Shown in pieces: positions 1 to 9,630 of a DNA stretch of 64,000 nt. The stretch spans positions 1,219,001-1,283,000 of the forward strand of contig NZ_CP013987.1 in NCBI RefSeq assembly GCF_001518815.1, read 5' to 3'. Source of the DNA: Pseudomonas oryzihabitans (GTDB taxonomy: Bacteria > Pseudomonadota > Gammaproteobacteria > Pseudomonadales > Pseudomonadaceae). How positions within the stretch are numbered: the first letter of the stretch is position 1; every line of letters starts with the position of its first letter. The translations under genes were made by a program, and so were the position numbers. The notes under the pieces are model-generated. The model did not search any database. It had not been told where the DNA came from and saw only the letters and a list, made by a program, of their open reading frames with translations.

Positions 1-1
1 C

Positions 2-961
2 CGTATCTCGCGCGGGCGGACCATCCGCGAGTTCGTCTCTGGCGTGCTGCTGGTGCCGGCGGGTTTCACCCTGCTGTGGATGACCGTGTTCGGCAACACG
101 GCGATCCACATGATCCTCACCGAGGGGATTACCGATCTGGCCGCCGCGGTGTCCCAGGACAGCTCCCTGGCGCTGTTCGCCTTTCTCGAGCACTTTCCCT
201 TCGCCAGTGCGATTTCCATGGTGGCCATCGTCATGGTGGTGGTGTTCTTCGTCACCTCGGCCGATTCGGGCGCCATGGTGGTAGACATGCTGGCCTCGGG
301 CGGGCAGGACCAGACACCGGTCTGGCAGCGGGTGTTCTGGGGCGCCAGCATGGGCCTGGTGGCCATTGCACTGCTTTTGGCTGATGGCCTGAAAGCCTTG
401 CAGACCGCCACCATCGCCAGTGCGTTGCCGTTCACCATCGCCCTGCTGTTCAGCATGCATGGGTTGCTCAAGGCCCTCAAGCTGGACGCCACCAAGCGCG
501 GTCTGCGCCACCAGGCGCTGGGTATCTCGCCGCCAACCATGAGGTCTCCCGGTGGCTGGCAGCGCCGACTGCGCGGTCTGGCCATGTTCCCACGTCGTAG
601 CCACGTAGTGCGCTTCATCACCGAGGTCGCCAAGCCGGCATGCCTGGCCGTGGCCGAGGAATGGCGCAAGCAGGGCTATATCTGCAGCGTCGAGGATCGT
701 GATGACGGCGGCGTGCGCCTGAGCGTTGGCCCGGCCGATCAGCCGGAGTTCGTCTACCAGGTAAGACCCCATGCCTACGCGATGCCCAGTTTCGTCATGG
801 GCAGCGAGCCGGGGGAGGAGCGCAAGTACTTCCGCGCCCAGGTCTATCTGCGCGAGGGTGGCCAGGACCATGACGTCATGGGCTGGTCGCGCGAGGACGT
901 CATCGGCGACATCCTCGATCAGTACGAACGCCACATGCACTTCCTGCATCTGGTGGGCTGA
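2..961 (+). CDS. betT: BetT-type choline/betaine transporter (BCCT family), 3' part
   Basis: Only the C-terminal 319 residues lie in the window; the gene enters from the left edge in frame. It opens with the conserved SRGRTIREF stretch followed by VPAGFTLLWMTVFGN, typical of the last transmembrane part of BCCT proton-coupled choline transporters. Several hydrophobic helices follow up to about residue 150, then a long hydrophilic cytoplasmic tail of about 150 residues. That tail is a feature of the long BetT type, where it takes part in osmotic sensing. The protein would import choline at the inner membrane for glycine betaine synthesis or catabolism. No bet enzyme genes are seen downstream, so any partners lie to the left. 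The family is clear; choline as substrate is inferred. Confidence 0.85.
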   Translation, partial: RISRGRTIREFVSGVLLVPAGFTLLWMTVFGNTAIHMILTEGITDLAAAVSQDSSLALFAFLEHFPFASAISMVAIVMVVVFFVTSADSGAMVVDMLASGGQDQTPVWQRVFWGASMGLVAIALLLADGLKALQTATIASALPFTIALLFSMHGLLKALKLDATKRGLRHQALGISPPTMRSPGGWQRRLRGLAMFPRRSHVVRFITEVAKPACLAVAEEWRKQGYICSVEDRDDGGVRLSVGPADQPEFVYQVRPHAYAMPSFVMGSEPGEERKYFRAQVYLREGGQDHDVMGWSREDVIGDILDQYERHMHFLHLVG

Positions 962-1002
962 AACGAGGACCGGGCCTTGCGCCCGGTCCGCTGATACCCA
1001 AG

Positions 1003-1033
1003 GACCGCTGCCGAACTGGCAGCGGTCTTTTTT
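1003..1033 (+). terminator. Rho-independent terminator of betT
   Basis: A perfect 10-bp stem (GACCGCTGCC with GGCAGCGGTC) and 5-nt loop are followed by six T residues. A second perfect 8-bp hairpin sits just upstream at 968-988. The T run overlaps the stop codon of the convergent chemoreceptor gene, so the hairpin lies between the two convergent transcripts. Confidence 0.85.
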
Positions 1034-3032
1034 ATTTCACCCGGAAACGCCGGACCACGGCGATCAACTGCTCGTTGGATGACTGCACGGCAGCCGTACT
1101 CTCGGCAGTGCGCTGACCGCTGGTGACCAGGTCGTCGACCATGTGGCGCACGGCGACCATGTTCTGGTTGATCTCGCCGGCCACCACGCTCTGCTCTTCG
1201 GCCGCCGCGGCGATCTGGGTCGACAGGTCGCTGATGCGCACCACCGAACCGTTCATCTCGTCCAGGCCAGAGGTGACCTCGCGGGTCTTCTCGGCGGTAC
1301 TCTGGCAGCTGGTCTTGGTCACTTCCATGGCGGCTACCGCGGAGCTCACCCCCTGCTGCAGTCGGCCGAGCATCTCGTTGATCTCGGCGGTGCTCTGCTG
1401 GGTACGACCGGCCAGTGCACGGACCTCATCGGCTACCACCGCGAAGCCACGACCCTGCTCGCCGGCACGGGCCGCCTCGATGGCCGCGTTGAGCGCCAGC
1501 AGGTTGGTCTGGCCGGCGATCTCGCCGATCACCCCGAGCACGTCATTGATGCGCTGGGCATCGCCCTGCATGGCCTGCACCTTGAGGGTGGCGTCTTCCA
1601 CCTGATCCACCAAGGCCAGGACGCTGGCCGAGGCCTGCTGGACCACCGCACGGGAACGCTCGGCCTGGCCATTGGCAGCCTGGGTGAGGGTGGCGGTGTC
1701 GCTGGCGCTGCGAGCCACGGAGTCGGAGGTGGCGCTCATCTCGGTGATGGCTGTCACCGCCTGGTCGGTTTCGCTGGCATGCCGGGCGAGGATGGCGCCG
1801 TTCTGCTGGGCCTGGCCATGGAGCTGCTTGAGTCCGGTGTCGATGCGGTCGGTGGCGTCGCCCACCTCGCCGATCAGCCGCTGCAGATAACCGATGAAGC
1901 CATTGACCGCGCCCGCCACCGCATCCACTTCATCCTTGCCGTGCACCGGGATGCGCCGGGTCAGGTCGGCATCGCCAGCGGAGAGCGATTCGATGTTGCG
2001 TTGCAGCAGGCCGAGGCGACCCATCAGCTTGCCGAGCGCCAGCACCATGACCGCCACCAGCAGCAGGACCAGCGGCAACTGGATCGCCGCCAGGGTCTTG
2101 AGGATGCCGGTGTTGGTCGCGGCGATGAGCGAGGTGGGCAGCGCCGTGGCGAGCAGCCACGGCGTGCCGGCCAGGGGACGCAGGAAGAAGGTGTGGGGCG
2201 TGCCGTGTTCGTCGACGTAGTTGTCACGCACCACGGCCTCGCCCTTGAGCTTGCCGAGATTCTGCTGGATCGCCGCGACGAAGGGCGAACGCGCGCCATA
2301 GGCCGAGACGTTGTTCAGGATCTGCGAATCCCCGAGTTCGCTGAGGTTGCTGAGGATCTTGCCATCGGCCTCGACGATCATCATGTCGGTGTCGTCGAGA
2401 TCCTTGCGCAGCTGCTCCACCAGCGGGTTGAAAAAGCCCAGGGTCAGGTCGACGGTCGACACGCCAAAGGCCTTGCCGTCGCGCTGGATGGCCATGGCGC
2501 AGTTGGTGCGCGGCTCGGCGCTGGCGGCGTCCTTGTAGGCGGCGGCCCAGACGCACTGGCCCGCAGGACCCTTGAGGCCGGCCTGGAACCAGGACTGCTC
2601 CCAGTAGTTGAGCGCCTCGGGCGAGTTCCAGTGGGTATTGACGATCAGTTTGCCGCTGGCATCGCGGTGATAGAAGGTGCTGAACTTGTCGCGGCCCTGC
2701 TCGCGCTGGTTGGGCAGCGGCCAGATGCCGCCGCCGAACACCTTGGTGTCACCGTACTGGTCCACCAGGCCGGGCAGCACCCGGTCGATGGCGGCGCTGT
2801 CCAGCAGCGGCACGGCCTGGGTGATGGAGCGCTGTTGCGCCTGGATCTGATTGAGTTCGCGATAGATGCGGGTGCCGACCTCGTTGACCCGGGTAAGCAC
2901 AGTGGATTCACCGGCGGCGACCAGGTCCGGGGTCACCCAGAGACGGATGCCGATGACGGTGGCAGCGAGGGTGGCGCCGATGAAGCCTAGAAAGATCAGG
3001 GTGTAGCGGGTCCGAACGGTATTCAAGGCCAT
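1032..3032 (-). CDS. Methyl-accepting chemotaxis protein with periplasmic dCache-like sensor
   Basis: A 666-residue chemoreceptor. A first membrane helix spans about residues 11-33, a large periplasmic domain about 34-312, a second helix about 314-334 and a HAMP domain about 335-388. A cytoplasmic methylation and signalling domain follows, with the highly conserved hairpin tip around [19 protein letters not shown]. The periplasmic region is long enough for a double Cache ligand-binding module; such domains often bind amino acids, amines or organic acids, and the ligand here cannot be read. There is no C-terminal CheR-tethering pentapeptide. The start has a good ribosome site (CAGGAG, 7 nt spacing). 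A sigma-28 type promoter lies about 80 bp upstream, fitting expression with the flagellar regulon. It is a single gene, convergent with betT. Confidence 0.93.
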   Translation of the reverse strand: MALNTVRTRYTLIFLGFIGATLAATVIGIRLWVTPDLVAAGESTVLTRVNEVGTRIYRELNQIQAQQRSITQAVPLLDSAAIDRVLPGLVDQYGDTKVFGGGIWPLPNQREQGRDKFSTFYHRDASGKLIVNTHWNSPEALNYWEQSWFQAGLKGPAGQCVWAAAYKDAASAEPRTNCAMAIQRDGKAFGVSTVDLTLGFFNPLVEQLRKDLDDTDMMIVEADGKILSNLSELGDSQILNNVSAYGARSPFVAAIQQNLGKLKGEAVVRDNYVDEHGTPHTFFLRPLAGTPWLLATALPTSLIAATNTGILKTLAAIQLPLVLLLVAVMVLALGKLMGRLGLLQRNIESLSAGDADLTRRIPVHGKDEVDAVAGAVNGFIGYLQRLIGEVGDATDRIDTGLKQLHGQAQQNGAILARHASETDQAVTAITEMSATSDSVARSASDTATLTQAANGQAERSRAVVQQASASVLALVDQVEDATLKVQAMQGDAQRINDVLGVIGEIAGQTNLLALNAAIEAARAGEQGRGFAVVADEVRALAGRTQQSTAEINEMLGRLQQGVSSAVAAMEVTKTSCQSTAEKTREVTSGLDEMNGSVVRISDLSTQIAAAAEEQSVVAGEINQNMVAVRHMVDDLVTSGQRTAESTAAVQSSNEQLIAVVRRFRVK

Positions 3033-3113
3033 GATGTCGCTCCTGCGGTTACAGCGTCGTTCACGCTGCGAAAGGCATCCGATGCGGTCGTGGGAAAGGC
3101 GGATGTCAGAGCC

Positions 3114-3140
3114 TTATCGGCGTCTGATGTGTGACCTTTA
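3114..3140 (-). promoter_or_regulatory. Candidate sigma-28 (FliA) promoter of the chemoreceptor
   Basis: On the minus strand, TAAAGGTC is followed after exactly 11 nt by GCCGATAA. The -10 element matches the FliA consensus at 8 of 8 positions and the -35 element at 5-6 of 8. It lies about 80 bp upstream of the chemoreceptor start, the expected place and class of target. Confidence 0.75.
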
Positions 3141-3216
3141 GTCGCAGGGTGAATGAGATACCGCGCGCTGTGACAGGTCGTGAAGTGACCCTATGGCCGG
3201 TTTTTGGTCGATGGTT

Positions 3217-3969
3217 CTACCAGATCGACAGCGGCAGGCTTTCACCTTGCCAGTTGTCTCCTTGCTGGCGGACCACCACGAGGCAGGGGCCATCCCCGGG
3301 GGCCGCTACCAGGCAGTGCCCGTCGGCCTGCCAGAAGGCGCTGCGGCCCACGCAGGCATAGCCGCCGGTGGGAGCGCCATGATTGGCCATGAGCACGGCC
3401 ATGCCCAGGCGCCGGGCATGGTCCGCCAACTGGGCGCTGTCGGCGGGATAGCCGGTCGCCCCGATCACCGCCGAGACCAGATAGAGGTCGGCGCCTCGGG
3501 CGCGGGCGGCAGCGGCGTGGGCGGGTTGGTTGCTGTCGGCGCAGATGGCCAGGGCGCCCTTCAACCCTGGTAGCTCCAGCAGTTCGCCACCGCTGCCCGG
3601 CACGAAGGGCGGCGCTTCGCCCGGATGCAGGTATTGCTTGGTATGGACGCGGCAGCTGCCGTCCGCCCCCAGGATCAAGGCGCCGATCTGCAGCCCCGTC
3701 GGACCCTGGACCGGCGCTCCGACCACGGCCGTGAGCCCAGCTGCGCGACAAGCTTCGCGCAGCGGCAGCAGACGGATATCGGCGGGCTCCAGTGCCAGCG
3801 CCGCCGCCAGGGTCGGCTCGTAGCCCGTCAGGGACAACTCGGGAAACAGCAGCAACGTCACCCCGGCCTCGGCCGCCGCAGTGACGACGTCCAGATGGCT
3901 ACGCAGGTTGGCAGTGAGATTACCGGGGATCGAGATTGACTGGGCAGCGGCGAGGGTAGGGCTGGACAT
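3217..3969 (-). CDS. Carbon-nitrogen hydrolase (nitrilase superfamily)
   Basis: A 250-residue protein with the full nitrilase-superfamily catalytic set: Glu44 in FPELSLTGYE, Lys111 in HTKQYLHPGE and Cys143 in AICADSNQP. The family hydrolyses non-peptide C-N bonds (amides, ureas, nitriles) in the cytoplasm. Length and the absence of extra domains fit the amidase/carbamoylase-like branch rather than true nitrilases (usually over 300 residues). Nothing adjacent fixes the substrate. Upstream it is divergent from the alcohol dehydrogenase operon with about 200 bp between, which also holds the candidate LysR-type site. An AGTTCC-rich leader precedes the ATG. Confidence 0.85.
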   Translation of the reverse strand: MSSPTLAAAQSISIPGNLTANLRSHLDVVTAAAEAGVTLLLFPELSLTGYEPTLAAALALEPADIRLLPLREACRAAGLTAVVGAPVQGPTGLQIGALILGADGSCRVHTKQYLHPGEAPPFVPGSGGELLELPGLKGALAICADSNQPAHAAAARARGADLYLVSAVIGATGYPADSAQLADHARRLGMAVLMANHGAPTGGYACVGRSAFWQADGHCLVAAPGDGPCLVVVRQQGDNWQGESLPLSIW

Positions 3970-4076
3970 CGGAACTCCAGGGGAAGTCGAGGCGGCCGGG
4001 AAGGGCTGGCAGAAGCTAGCGCTGGGCGCCCAAGCGGGATTTCCCCATTGCCCTTGGCCAAAGCCGGGTTGCCTCC

Positions 4077-4088
4077 AGGTTATACCGC
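4077..4088 (+). promoter_or_regulatory. Candidate LysR-type regulator site (copy 1)
   Basis: AGGTTATACCGC occurs here, 84-95 bp upstream of the iron alcohol dehydrogenase start, and again directly in front of the lysR gene at 9631-9642. The core GGTTATACC is close to a palindrome, as LysR half-sites usually are. Sharing between the operon front and its flanking regulator suggests a common operator. Confidence 0.5.
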
Positions 4089-4152
4089 TATCGCTACCTC
4101 TCAGTATTTAGGCCAAGAGCGCGCCGCTATAGTCGGGCCGTCTATCAATTTC

Positions 4153-4164
4153 AAGAATAACAGG
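4153..4164 (+). promoter_or_regulatory. Candidate Hfq/Crc A-rich motif at the ribosome site
   Basis: AAGAATAACAGG forms an AAN-repeat and runs straight into the Shine-Dalgarno AGGA of the following alcohol dehydrogenase gene. In Pseudomonas, Hfq with Crc binds such leaders to block translation during growth on preferred carbon sources. Confidence 0.45.
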
Positions 4165-4171
4165 ACGGGTC

Positions 4172-5308
4172 ATGGCGATAATCAACTATGTAACGGAGAT
4201 CCGCTTCGGCGCCGGCTGTGCCGCGGAGCTAGCCGAAGTCAGCGCGCGCCTGGGCTTCCAGCGACCGCTGATCGTCACCGATCGTGGCGTGGTGGCGGCC
4301 GGTCTCATCGAGCAGCTGCTGGACATGAATTCCCTGGCCGCCTACCGGGTCTTCGACGCTACCCCAGCCAACCCCACCGAAGCCGCTACTCGCGAGGGGG
4401 TGGCCTGTTTTCTGGAAGCGGAGTGCGACGGCATCATCGCCGTTGGCGGCGGTTCGCCCATCGATCTGGCCAAGGCCATCGCCGTGTCCGCGCGCCATCC
4501 GGGGCCGTTGAAAAACTTCGCGGTCATCGAAGGCGGGCTGGCGCGGATCACCGCGGCAACGGTGCCTATCGTGGCGATTCCGACCACGGCGGGCACCGGC
4601 AGCGAAGTAGGGCGAGGCGCCATCATCATTCTCGATGATGGTCGCAAGGTCGGCATCCTTTCGCCCCATGTCATCCCGCGCGTGGCAATCTGCGATCCGC
4701 TGCTGACGCTCAGCCTGCCCCCGCATCTGACCGCCGCGACGGGCATGGACGCGGTGGCCCATTGCATCGAGACCTTTCTCGCTCCCGGCTTCAATCCGCC
4801 GGCCGAGGGCATCGCGCTGGATGGCCTGCGCCGTGCGTGGCGCCATCTGGAGCTGGCCTTCAATGAGCCGAGCAACCTGGAAGCCCGCACCCAGATGCTC
4901 AGCGCCTCGCTGCAGGGCGCCCTGGCCTTTCAGAAGGGGCTGGGCTGCGTGCACAGCCTGAGCCATTCGCTGGGGGGCATCGATCCGCGCCTGCACCATG
5001 GCACCCTCAACGCGGTGCTGCTGCCGGCGGTGGTCGCCTTCAACCGGGGGGCGGAGTCGGTGGTCCGCGAGGAAAAACTCGAACGGCTCGCCCAGGCCAT
5101 GCAGCTGCCCGCGCAGCTGTCGGTGGAACAGGCGCTGGCGCACAAGGCCGAGGCCCTGCGCCTGCCGACGGGCCTGGGGCAGATGGGCGTCGATAAGGCG
5201 CTCATCCCGCGCATCGTCACTGGCGCCCTGGCCGATCACAGCCACAAGACCAATCCCCGGGAAGCCACGGCGGATGATTACGCCCAGCTGATCCAGGCCT
5301 CGTTCTGA
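4172..5308 (+). CDS. Iron-containing alcohol dehydrogenase (group III)
   Basis: A 378-residue NAD(P)-dependent dehydrogenase of the iron-ADH family. The dinucleotide loop GGGSPID is at 92-98 and TTAGTGSE at 138-145. The metal ligands are Asp193 and His197 (GMDAVAHCIE), a histidine in CVHSLSHS (261 or 265) and His275/276 in RLHHGT. The family interconverts short alcohols or hydroxy acids and aldehydes or ketones. It is the first gene of a likely operon with an MFS permease and a Dld-type dehydrogenase, so a hydroxy-acid or semialdehyde substrate is plausible; I cannot name it. An AGGA ribosome site precedes the ATG by 7 nt. Downstream hairpins (5296-5314 and 5324-5342) lie before the permease gene and could trim or attenuate the transcript. 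Confidence 0.85.
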   Translation: MAIINYVTEIRFGAGCAAELAEVSARLGFQRPLIVTDRGVVAAGLIEQLLDMNSLAAYRVFDATPANPTEAATREGVACFLEAECDGIIAVGGGSPIDLAKAIAVSARHPGPLKNFAVIEGGLARITAATVPIVAIPTTAGTGSEVGRGAIIILDDGRKVGILSPHVIPRVAICDPLLTLSLPPHLTAATGMDAVAHCIETFLAPGFNPPAEGIALDGLRRAWRHLELAFNEPSNLEARTQMLSASLQGALAFQKGLGCVHSLSHSLGGIDPRLHHGTLNAVLLPAVVAFNRGAESVVREEKLERLAQAMQLPAQLSVEQALAHKAEALRLPTGLGQMGVDKALIPRIVTGALADHSHKTNPREATADDYAQLIQASF

Positions 5309-5445
5309 GGCCTGGACATCCGTAGCGGAAAGCTTTTCCGCTGCCGTGTCGTCCGCAGGTCTGCCGCCTGTCCTCGAATCCGTTCGGGGCGGCAACAGGA
5401 TGCGGATGACAGACGACCGTTATGCAAGACCCTCGCGCGGCAATC

Positions 5446-5457
5446 ACAACAACTAAA
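5446..5457 (+). promoter_or_regulatory. Candidate Hfq/Crc A-rich motif upstream of the permease
   Basis: ACAACAACTAAA abuts the ribosome site AAAGGA of the MFS gene. It resembles the CA motifs bound by Hfq/Crc, though less perfectly than those in front of the dehydrogenase or acs. Confidence 0.35.
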
Positions 5458-5471
5458 GGACGCGAAACCTC

Positions 5472-6814
5472 ATGGCTAATCCTGATACCGCCGTACCCAC
5501 GGTGCAGTTCGATCCGCTCTATCGCAAGGTCGCCTGGCGGTTCTACCCCTGCTGCTGCTCGGCTACATCATCGCCTATCTCGACCGGGTCAACGTCGGCT
5601 TCGCCAAGCTCGCCATGCTCGGCGATCTCGGCATGTCCGATGCGGCCTATGGCCTGGGCGCCGGCATCTTCTTCATCGGTTACTTCATCTTCGAGGTTCC
5701 CAGCAACCTGATGCTGCATCGGGTCGGCGCCAAGCTGTGGATCGCGCGCATCATGATCACCTGGGGTCTGGTCTCGTCGCTGATGGCCTTCACCGGTCCC
5801 ATAGCCCAACTGCTGGGTATCAGCAACGAGATGACCTTCTATGGCCTGCGTTTTCTGCTCGGCGTCTGCGAGGCCGGCTTCTTTCCCGGGGTCATCCTCT
5901 ACCTGACCTACTGGTTTCCCTCGGCGCTGCACAGCCGCATGATGGCCATCGTCATCCTCGGCAATCCGGTGTCCTTCATCTTTGGCGGTCCGCTCAGCGG
6001 CGCTATCATGTACTACATGGGCGGCAGCGGCTTGCTGGCGGGCTGGCAGTGGATGTTCGTCATCGAGGCCATACCGGCCGTGGTGATCGGGGTGGTGGTG
6101 CTCTGCCTGCTAGACAACGGCATCCAGGATGCCAAGTGGCTGAACGAGCAGGAAAAGGCTGAGCTGACCCGGCGCCTCGCCGTGGACGCCTCGGAGAAGG
6201 TCAGCGTGCCTTTCAAGCGGCTCTTTGCCTTGCCCATCATCTGGCTGCTGACCGCCATCTACGTGCTGTTGATGCTCGGTAACTACGGCATCAATTTCTG
6301 GGTGCCGACCATCATCAAGAACGCCGGGGTGGCCTCGGTCCTGGACATCGGCCTCATCACCGCCATCCCCTATGTATTCGGCGCGGTGACCATGGTCTGG
6401 GTGACCCGCCAGGCCCAGCGCACGGGTAACCAGCGTGCCTATGGCGCCCTGATGTCGGTGCTGGCTGGCATCGGCCTGATCCTCTGCGCGGCCTTCCCCC
6501 AGCAGCTGCTGCTGATGATCCTGGGCGTCGCCTTCGCGGTAGGTGGCAGCCTGAGCGCCATCGCACTGTTCTGGGGACTGCCCGGGGCCTTCCTGCAGGG
6601 CGCCGCCGCCGCAGCCGGCATTGCCCTCATCAACTCCTTCGGCAATCTCGGCGGTTTCGCCGGGCCCTATCTGCTGGGCCTGCTGACGACCCTGTTCGGC
6701 TCGGCGCAGGTCGGCCTGATGCTGCTTGGGGGTTGCCTGCTGGTGTGTGCGGCGCTGATGCTGTGGGTGACCCGGCGGCCCGTGCCATCGAATGCCGGGA
6801 TGCTGGCCGAGTAA
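5472..6814 (+). pseudogene. MFS anion/cation symporter permease, frameshifted near its 5' end
   Basis: The reading frame starts at ATG 5472 behind AAAGGA and encodes MANPDTAVPT up to WRF near 5541-5543. From there this frame gives Cys-rich nonsense and stops at 5711. The family-typical continuation LPLLLLGYIIAYLDRVNVG is found in the -1 frame from 5543 onward and runs to the stop at 6814. One missing base in the short run at 5541-5549 explains this. The second part has the permease fold of the ACS family: LDRVNVGFAKL loop and about eleven more membrane helices. Using the internal ATG at 5615 would lose helix 1. Either the gene is broken or the base is a sequencing error. It sits between two dehydrogenase genes and would import their substrate. 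Confidence 0.85.
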
Positions 6815-6895
6815 TCGCGCCGGCGCTACCCGCGCGTTTCCGAGCGGGAGCGGCCTTTGCTCGCTCCCGTTTCCTTTGCCAGCGAAGAGGGCGTC

Positions 6896-8665
6896 ATGGA
6901 TCTGGTCAGTGAGTTGCAAGCCATCGTCGGGCGTCGCCACGTCCTGCAGGGGGACGCCGCGACCCGCCGCTTCCGCCTGGGGATCCGCTATGGCGGCGGG
7001 GCGGTACTCGCCGTGGTGCAGCCCGGCAGCCTGCTGGAGATGTGGCGGGTGCTGCAGCGTTGTCACCAAGCCGGGACCATCATCATCTGCCAGGCGGCCA
7101 ACACGGGCCTGACCGGGGGCTCCACCCCGGTGGCCGAGGGCTACGACCGCCCGGTGGTGCTGATCAACACCCTGCGCCTGACCCGCCTGGCCCTGCTGCG
7201 CCAGGGCGAGCAGGTGGTGTCCCAGCCGGGCGTGACCCTGAGCCAGTTGGAAACGACCCTGAAACCCCTGGGGCGCGAGCCGCATTCGGTGATCGGCTCG
7301 ACTTGCATCGGTGCCTCCATCACCGGAGGCGTCTGCAACAACTCCGGAGGCTCGCTGATCCGCCGCGGCCCGGCCTTCACCCAGCTGTCACTGTTCGCCC
7401 GGATCGACGAAGCCGGGCAGCTGCAACTGGTCAATCATCTGGGCCTGAAATTGGGCGACACCCCTGAGGAGATCCTGAGCCGGCTCGACGAGGGGCGTTT
7501 CGACGACAGCGCCGTGCAGGACCCGGCCGGGGCCATGGCCTCCGATCGCGAGTACGCCCGCCACGTTCGCGACGTGACATCCGCCACGCCGGCCCGCTAC
7601 AACGCCGACCCGCGGCGGCTGTACGAGGCGTCGGGCTCGGCGGGCAAGCTCGCCGTGTTCGCCCTGCGCCTGGATACCTTTGCCGCTGATCGCAACACCC
7701 GGGTGTTCTACATAGGCTCCAACCGAGCCGCTGATCTCGAAGCCATTCGCCGGCACATCCTGGTCAATTTCACCTCTCTGCCAATCGCCGGCGAGTACAT
7801 GCACCGCACGGCCTATGAGCTGAGTCGCACCTACGGCAAGGATCTGTTTCTCTTCATCCAGCGTTGCGGTGCGCAGCGGGTGCCCCAGGCCTTTGCCTGG
7901 AAGACCCGCTTCGATGCCCTGAGCGAACGCCTGGGCCTGAGCGCCCAGCTCGGCGACCGACTCCTGCAACGCCTCGCCGCGCCGCTACCCGAGCATCTGC
8001 CGGCGCGGCTCAATGCGTTCGCCGAGCGCTTCGAGCATCATCTGCTGCTCAAGATGGGCGAAGAGGGCATCGACGAGGCGCGTGCCTATCTGCAGGCCTG
8101 GCTGCCCAGCGCGGACGCGGATTTCATCGAGTGCAGCGTGGAGGAGGGCAACGCCGCCTTCCTCAATCGCTTCGCGGTCGGCAACGCCATGAATCGCTAC
8201 CGGGCGGTGCACCGGGATACCGTGGAAGACATCCTCGCCCTGGACATCGCCTTGCCGCGCAACACCCAGGACTGGTTCGAGACCCTGCCGCCAGAGCTGG
8301 CGGAACAGATCGAGGTGACCATGTACTGCGGGCACTTCTTCTGCCACGTGCTGCACCAGGAGTACCTGGTGAAGAAGGGGCGCGACTGCGCGGTGCTCAA
8401 GCGTCGCCTGCTGGCCCTGCTGGACGCCCGCGGCGCCCGCTATCCGGCCGAGCACAATGTCGGCCACCTCTACGAGGCGGCGCCCGAACTGGAGCGGCAC
8501 TATCGCCAGCTCGATCCGACCAATGCCTTCAATCCCGGCATCGGTCGGCTGACGCGCCGCTATCGTTGGCAGGACGAGTGTTGCGCCGAGCATGCCGGTG
8601 AGGCCATCGCCGCGGCGGCTGCCGTTGCCAGAGCGGAGCCTGCGGAGACGAGCGACACGCCCTGA
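6896..8665 (+). CDS. dld: Quinone-dependent D-lactate dehydrogenase-like flavoprotein
   Basis: About 589 residues, matching the E. coli Dld length and architecture: an N-terminal FAD-binding PCMH domain (NTGLTGGSTP; STCIGASITGGVCNNSGGS), then the membrane-binding and substrate domains ending with AEHNVGHLY and DPTNAFNPGIG. Dld oxidises D-lactate, or related 2-hydroxy acids, to the keto acid and passes electrons to quinone at the inner membrane. I chose ATG 6896 because GAAGAGG stands 5 nt before it; the longer TTG frame from 6857 lies inside an upstream hairpin (6845-6869, stem CGGGAGCG/CGCTCCCG). It ends the operon behind the permease and iron-ADH. The actual substrate may be a hydroxy acid other than lactate. 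Confidence 0.88.
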   Translation: MDLVSELQAIVGRRHVLQGDAATRRFRLGIRYGGGAVLAVVQPGSLLEMWRVLQRCHQAGTIIICQAANTGLTGGSTPVAEGYDRPVVLINTLRLTRLALLRQGEQVVSQPGVTLSQLETTLKPLGREPHSVIGSTCIGASITGGVCNNSGGSLIRRGPAFTQLSLFARIDEAGQLQLVNHLGLKLGDTPEEILSRLDEGRFDDSAVQDPAGAMASDREYARHVRDVTSATPARYNADPRRLYEASGSAGKLAVFALRLDTFAADRNTRVFYIGSNRAADLEAIRRHILVNFTSLPIAGEYMHRTAYELSRTYGKDLFLFIQRCGAQRVPQAFAWKTRFDALSERLGLSAQLGDRLLQRLAAPLPEHLPARLNAFAERFEHHLLLKMGEEGIDEARAYLQAWLPSADADFIECSVEEGNAAFLNRFAVGNAMNRYRAVHRDTVEDILALDIALPRNTQDWFETLPPELAEQIEVTMYCGHFFCHVLHQEYLVKKGRDCAVLKRRLLALLDARGARYPAEHNVGHLYEAAPELERHYRQLDPTNAFNPGIGRLTRRYRWQDECCAEHAGEAIAAAAAVARAEPAETSDTP

Positions 8666-8684
8666 CCGCCGTCCTTGAGCGTGC

Positions 8685-9623
8685 TCAGGTCTCCTGCTGG
8701 ATCGCGTAGAGCGACTCCACGAGCAGCTCGAACGCCGGATTCTGCTGGGCGCTGCGCCGCGAGACCAGCTCATAGGGCTCGCTGTGGGACCTCAGCTGCA
8801 GCGGCAGGCGACTGACCAGGCCATGCTGGCAGACATAGTCCGCCACCTCGACCGAGACCAGGGCCACCAGCCGAGGATTGCGGCTCAGCAGCGACAGGGT
8901 GGTCAGCGCCGAGGTGGTCTCGATCAGGTGCAGCGGAAACGGCAGCTGGGCTTCGAAGAACTCGTGCTCCAAGGTGCGGCGCATGGGCATGTTGGCCCGA
9001 TAGACCACCCAGCGACTGTCCGACAGATCCTGCAGCTCGACTCGCTCGCGCTGAGCCGCCGGATGGGAGGCATGGGCGATGACCGCGAGGGACTCGTCCT
9101 TGATGACCAGGGCGTCGTAGGCAGCGGGCTTGTCGCTCACCGATAGCCGGCAGATGGCGGCATCCAGCCGCCCCTGATCGACCAGGCCGAGCAGACTCTC
9201 GCTGGTGTCCTCCACCACCTCGATCGACAGCCGCGGCTGCAGCTCCAGCAGCCGGGAAATGGCATGGGTGAGCAGGGGGACGGCGCCCATGATGGTGCCG
9301 ATGGCCAACTTGCCGCCCGAGCCACTGGCGATGGCGTGCAGCTCATGGCGCAGGTTGTCCAGGTCGGCCTGGATCAGCCGGGCGAAGCGAATCGCGCAGG
9401 TGCCGGCCGGCGTCGGCAGCAGGCCGCGGTTGGTGCGCAGGAATAACTCCACCCCCAGCGTGGATTCCAGCTCCTTGAGCGCCTTGCTGGCGCCCGGCTG
9501 CGTGAGCCCCAGGCCGTCCGCCGCATTGAGCAGCGAGCCCTTTTCCGCCAGGGCGATGAGCAGGCGCAGCTGCTTGGCGTGCAGGCGGGACATGATGGAG
9601 TTGAGACTGGCGAGATTCTTCAT
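8685..9623 (-). CDS. LysR-family transcriptional regulator of the dehydrogenase operon
   Basis: A 312-residue LysR-type protein: winged helix-turn-helix at the N-terminus (RLHAKQLRLLIALAEKGSL, AADGLGLTQPGASKALKELE) and a periplasmic-binding-protein-like effector domain from about residue 95. It faces the dld operon tail to tail, with about 20 bp between stop codons. A 12-bp motif just upstream of its start recurs in front of the iron-ADH gene, suggesting autoregulation plus control of the operon. The effector is unknown. ATG at 9623 is used; an internal Met at codon 11 (MSRLHAKQ) is an alternative start. Confidence 0.9.
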   Translation of the reverse strand: MKNLASLNSIMSRLHAKQLRLLIALAEKGSLLNAADGLGLTQPGASKALKELESTLGVELFLRTNRGLLPTPAGTCAIRFARLIQADLDNLRHELHAIASGSGGKLAIGTIMGAVPLLTHAISRLLELQPRLSIEVVEDTSESLLGLVDQGRLDAAICRLSVSDKPAAYDALVIKDESLAVIAHASHPAAQRERVELQDLSDSRWVVYRANMPMRRTLEHEFFEAQLPFPLHLIETTSALTTLSLLSRNPRLVALVSVEVADYVCQHGLVSRLPLQLRSHSEPYELVSRRSAQQNPAFELLVESLYAIQQET

Positions 9624-9630
9624 TGATCGA

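Noticed and set aside
1143-2990. 615-codon plus-strand open frame opposite the chemoreceptor
   Set aside because: It lies exactly antisense to a clear chemoreceptor gene, is rich in Gly, His and Asp as GC-rich shadows are, and has no family motif.
5472-5711. Independent 79-residue protein upstream of the permease
   Set aside because: Its first third is the normal permease N-terminus; the remainder is out-of-frame sequence after the frameshift.
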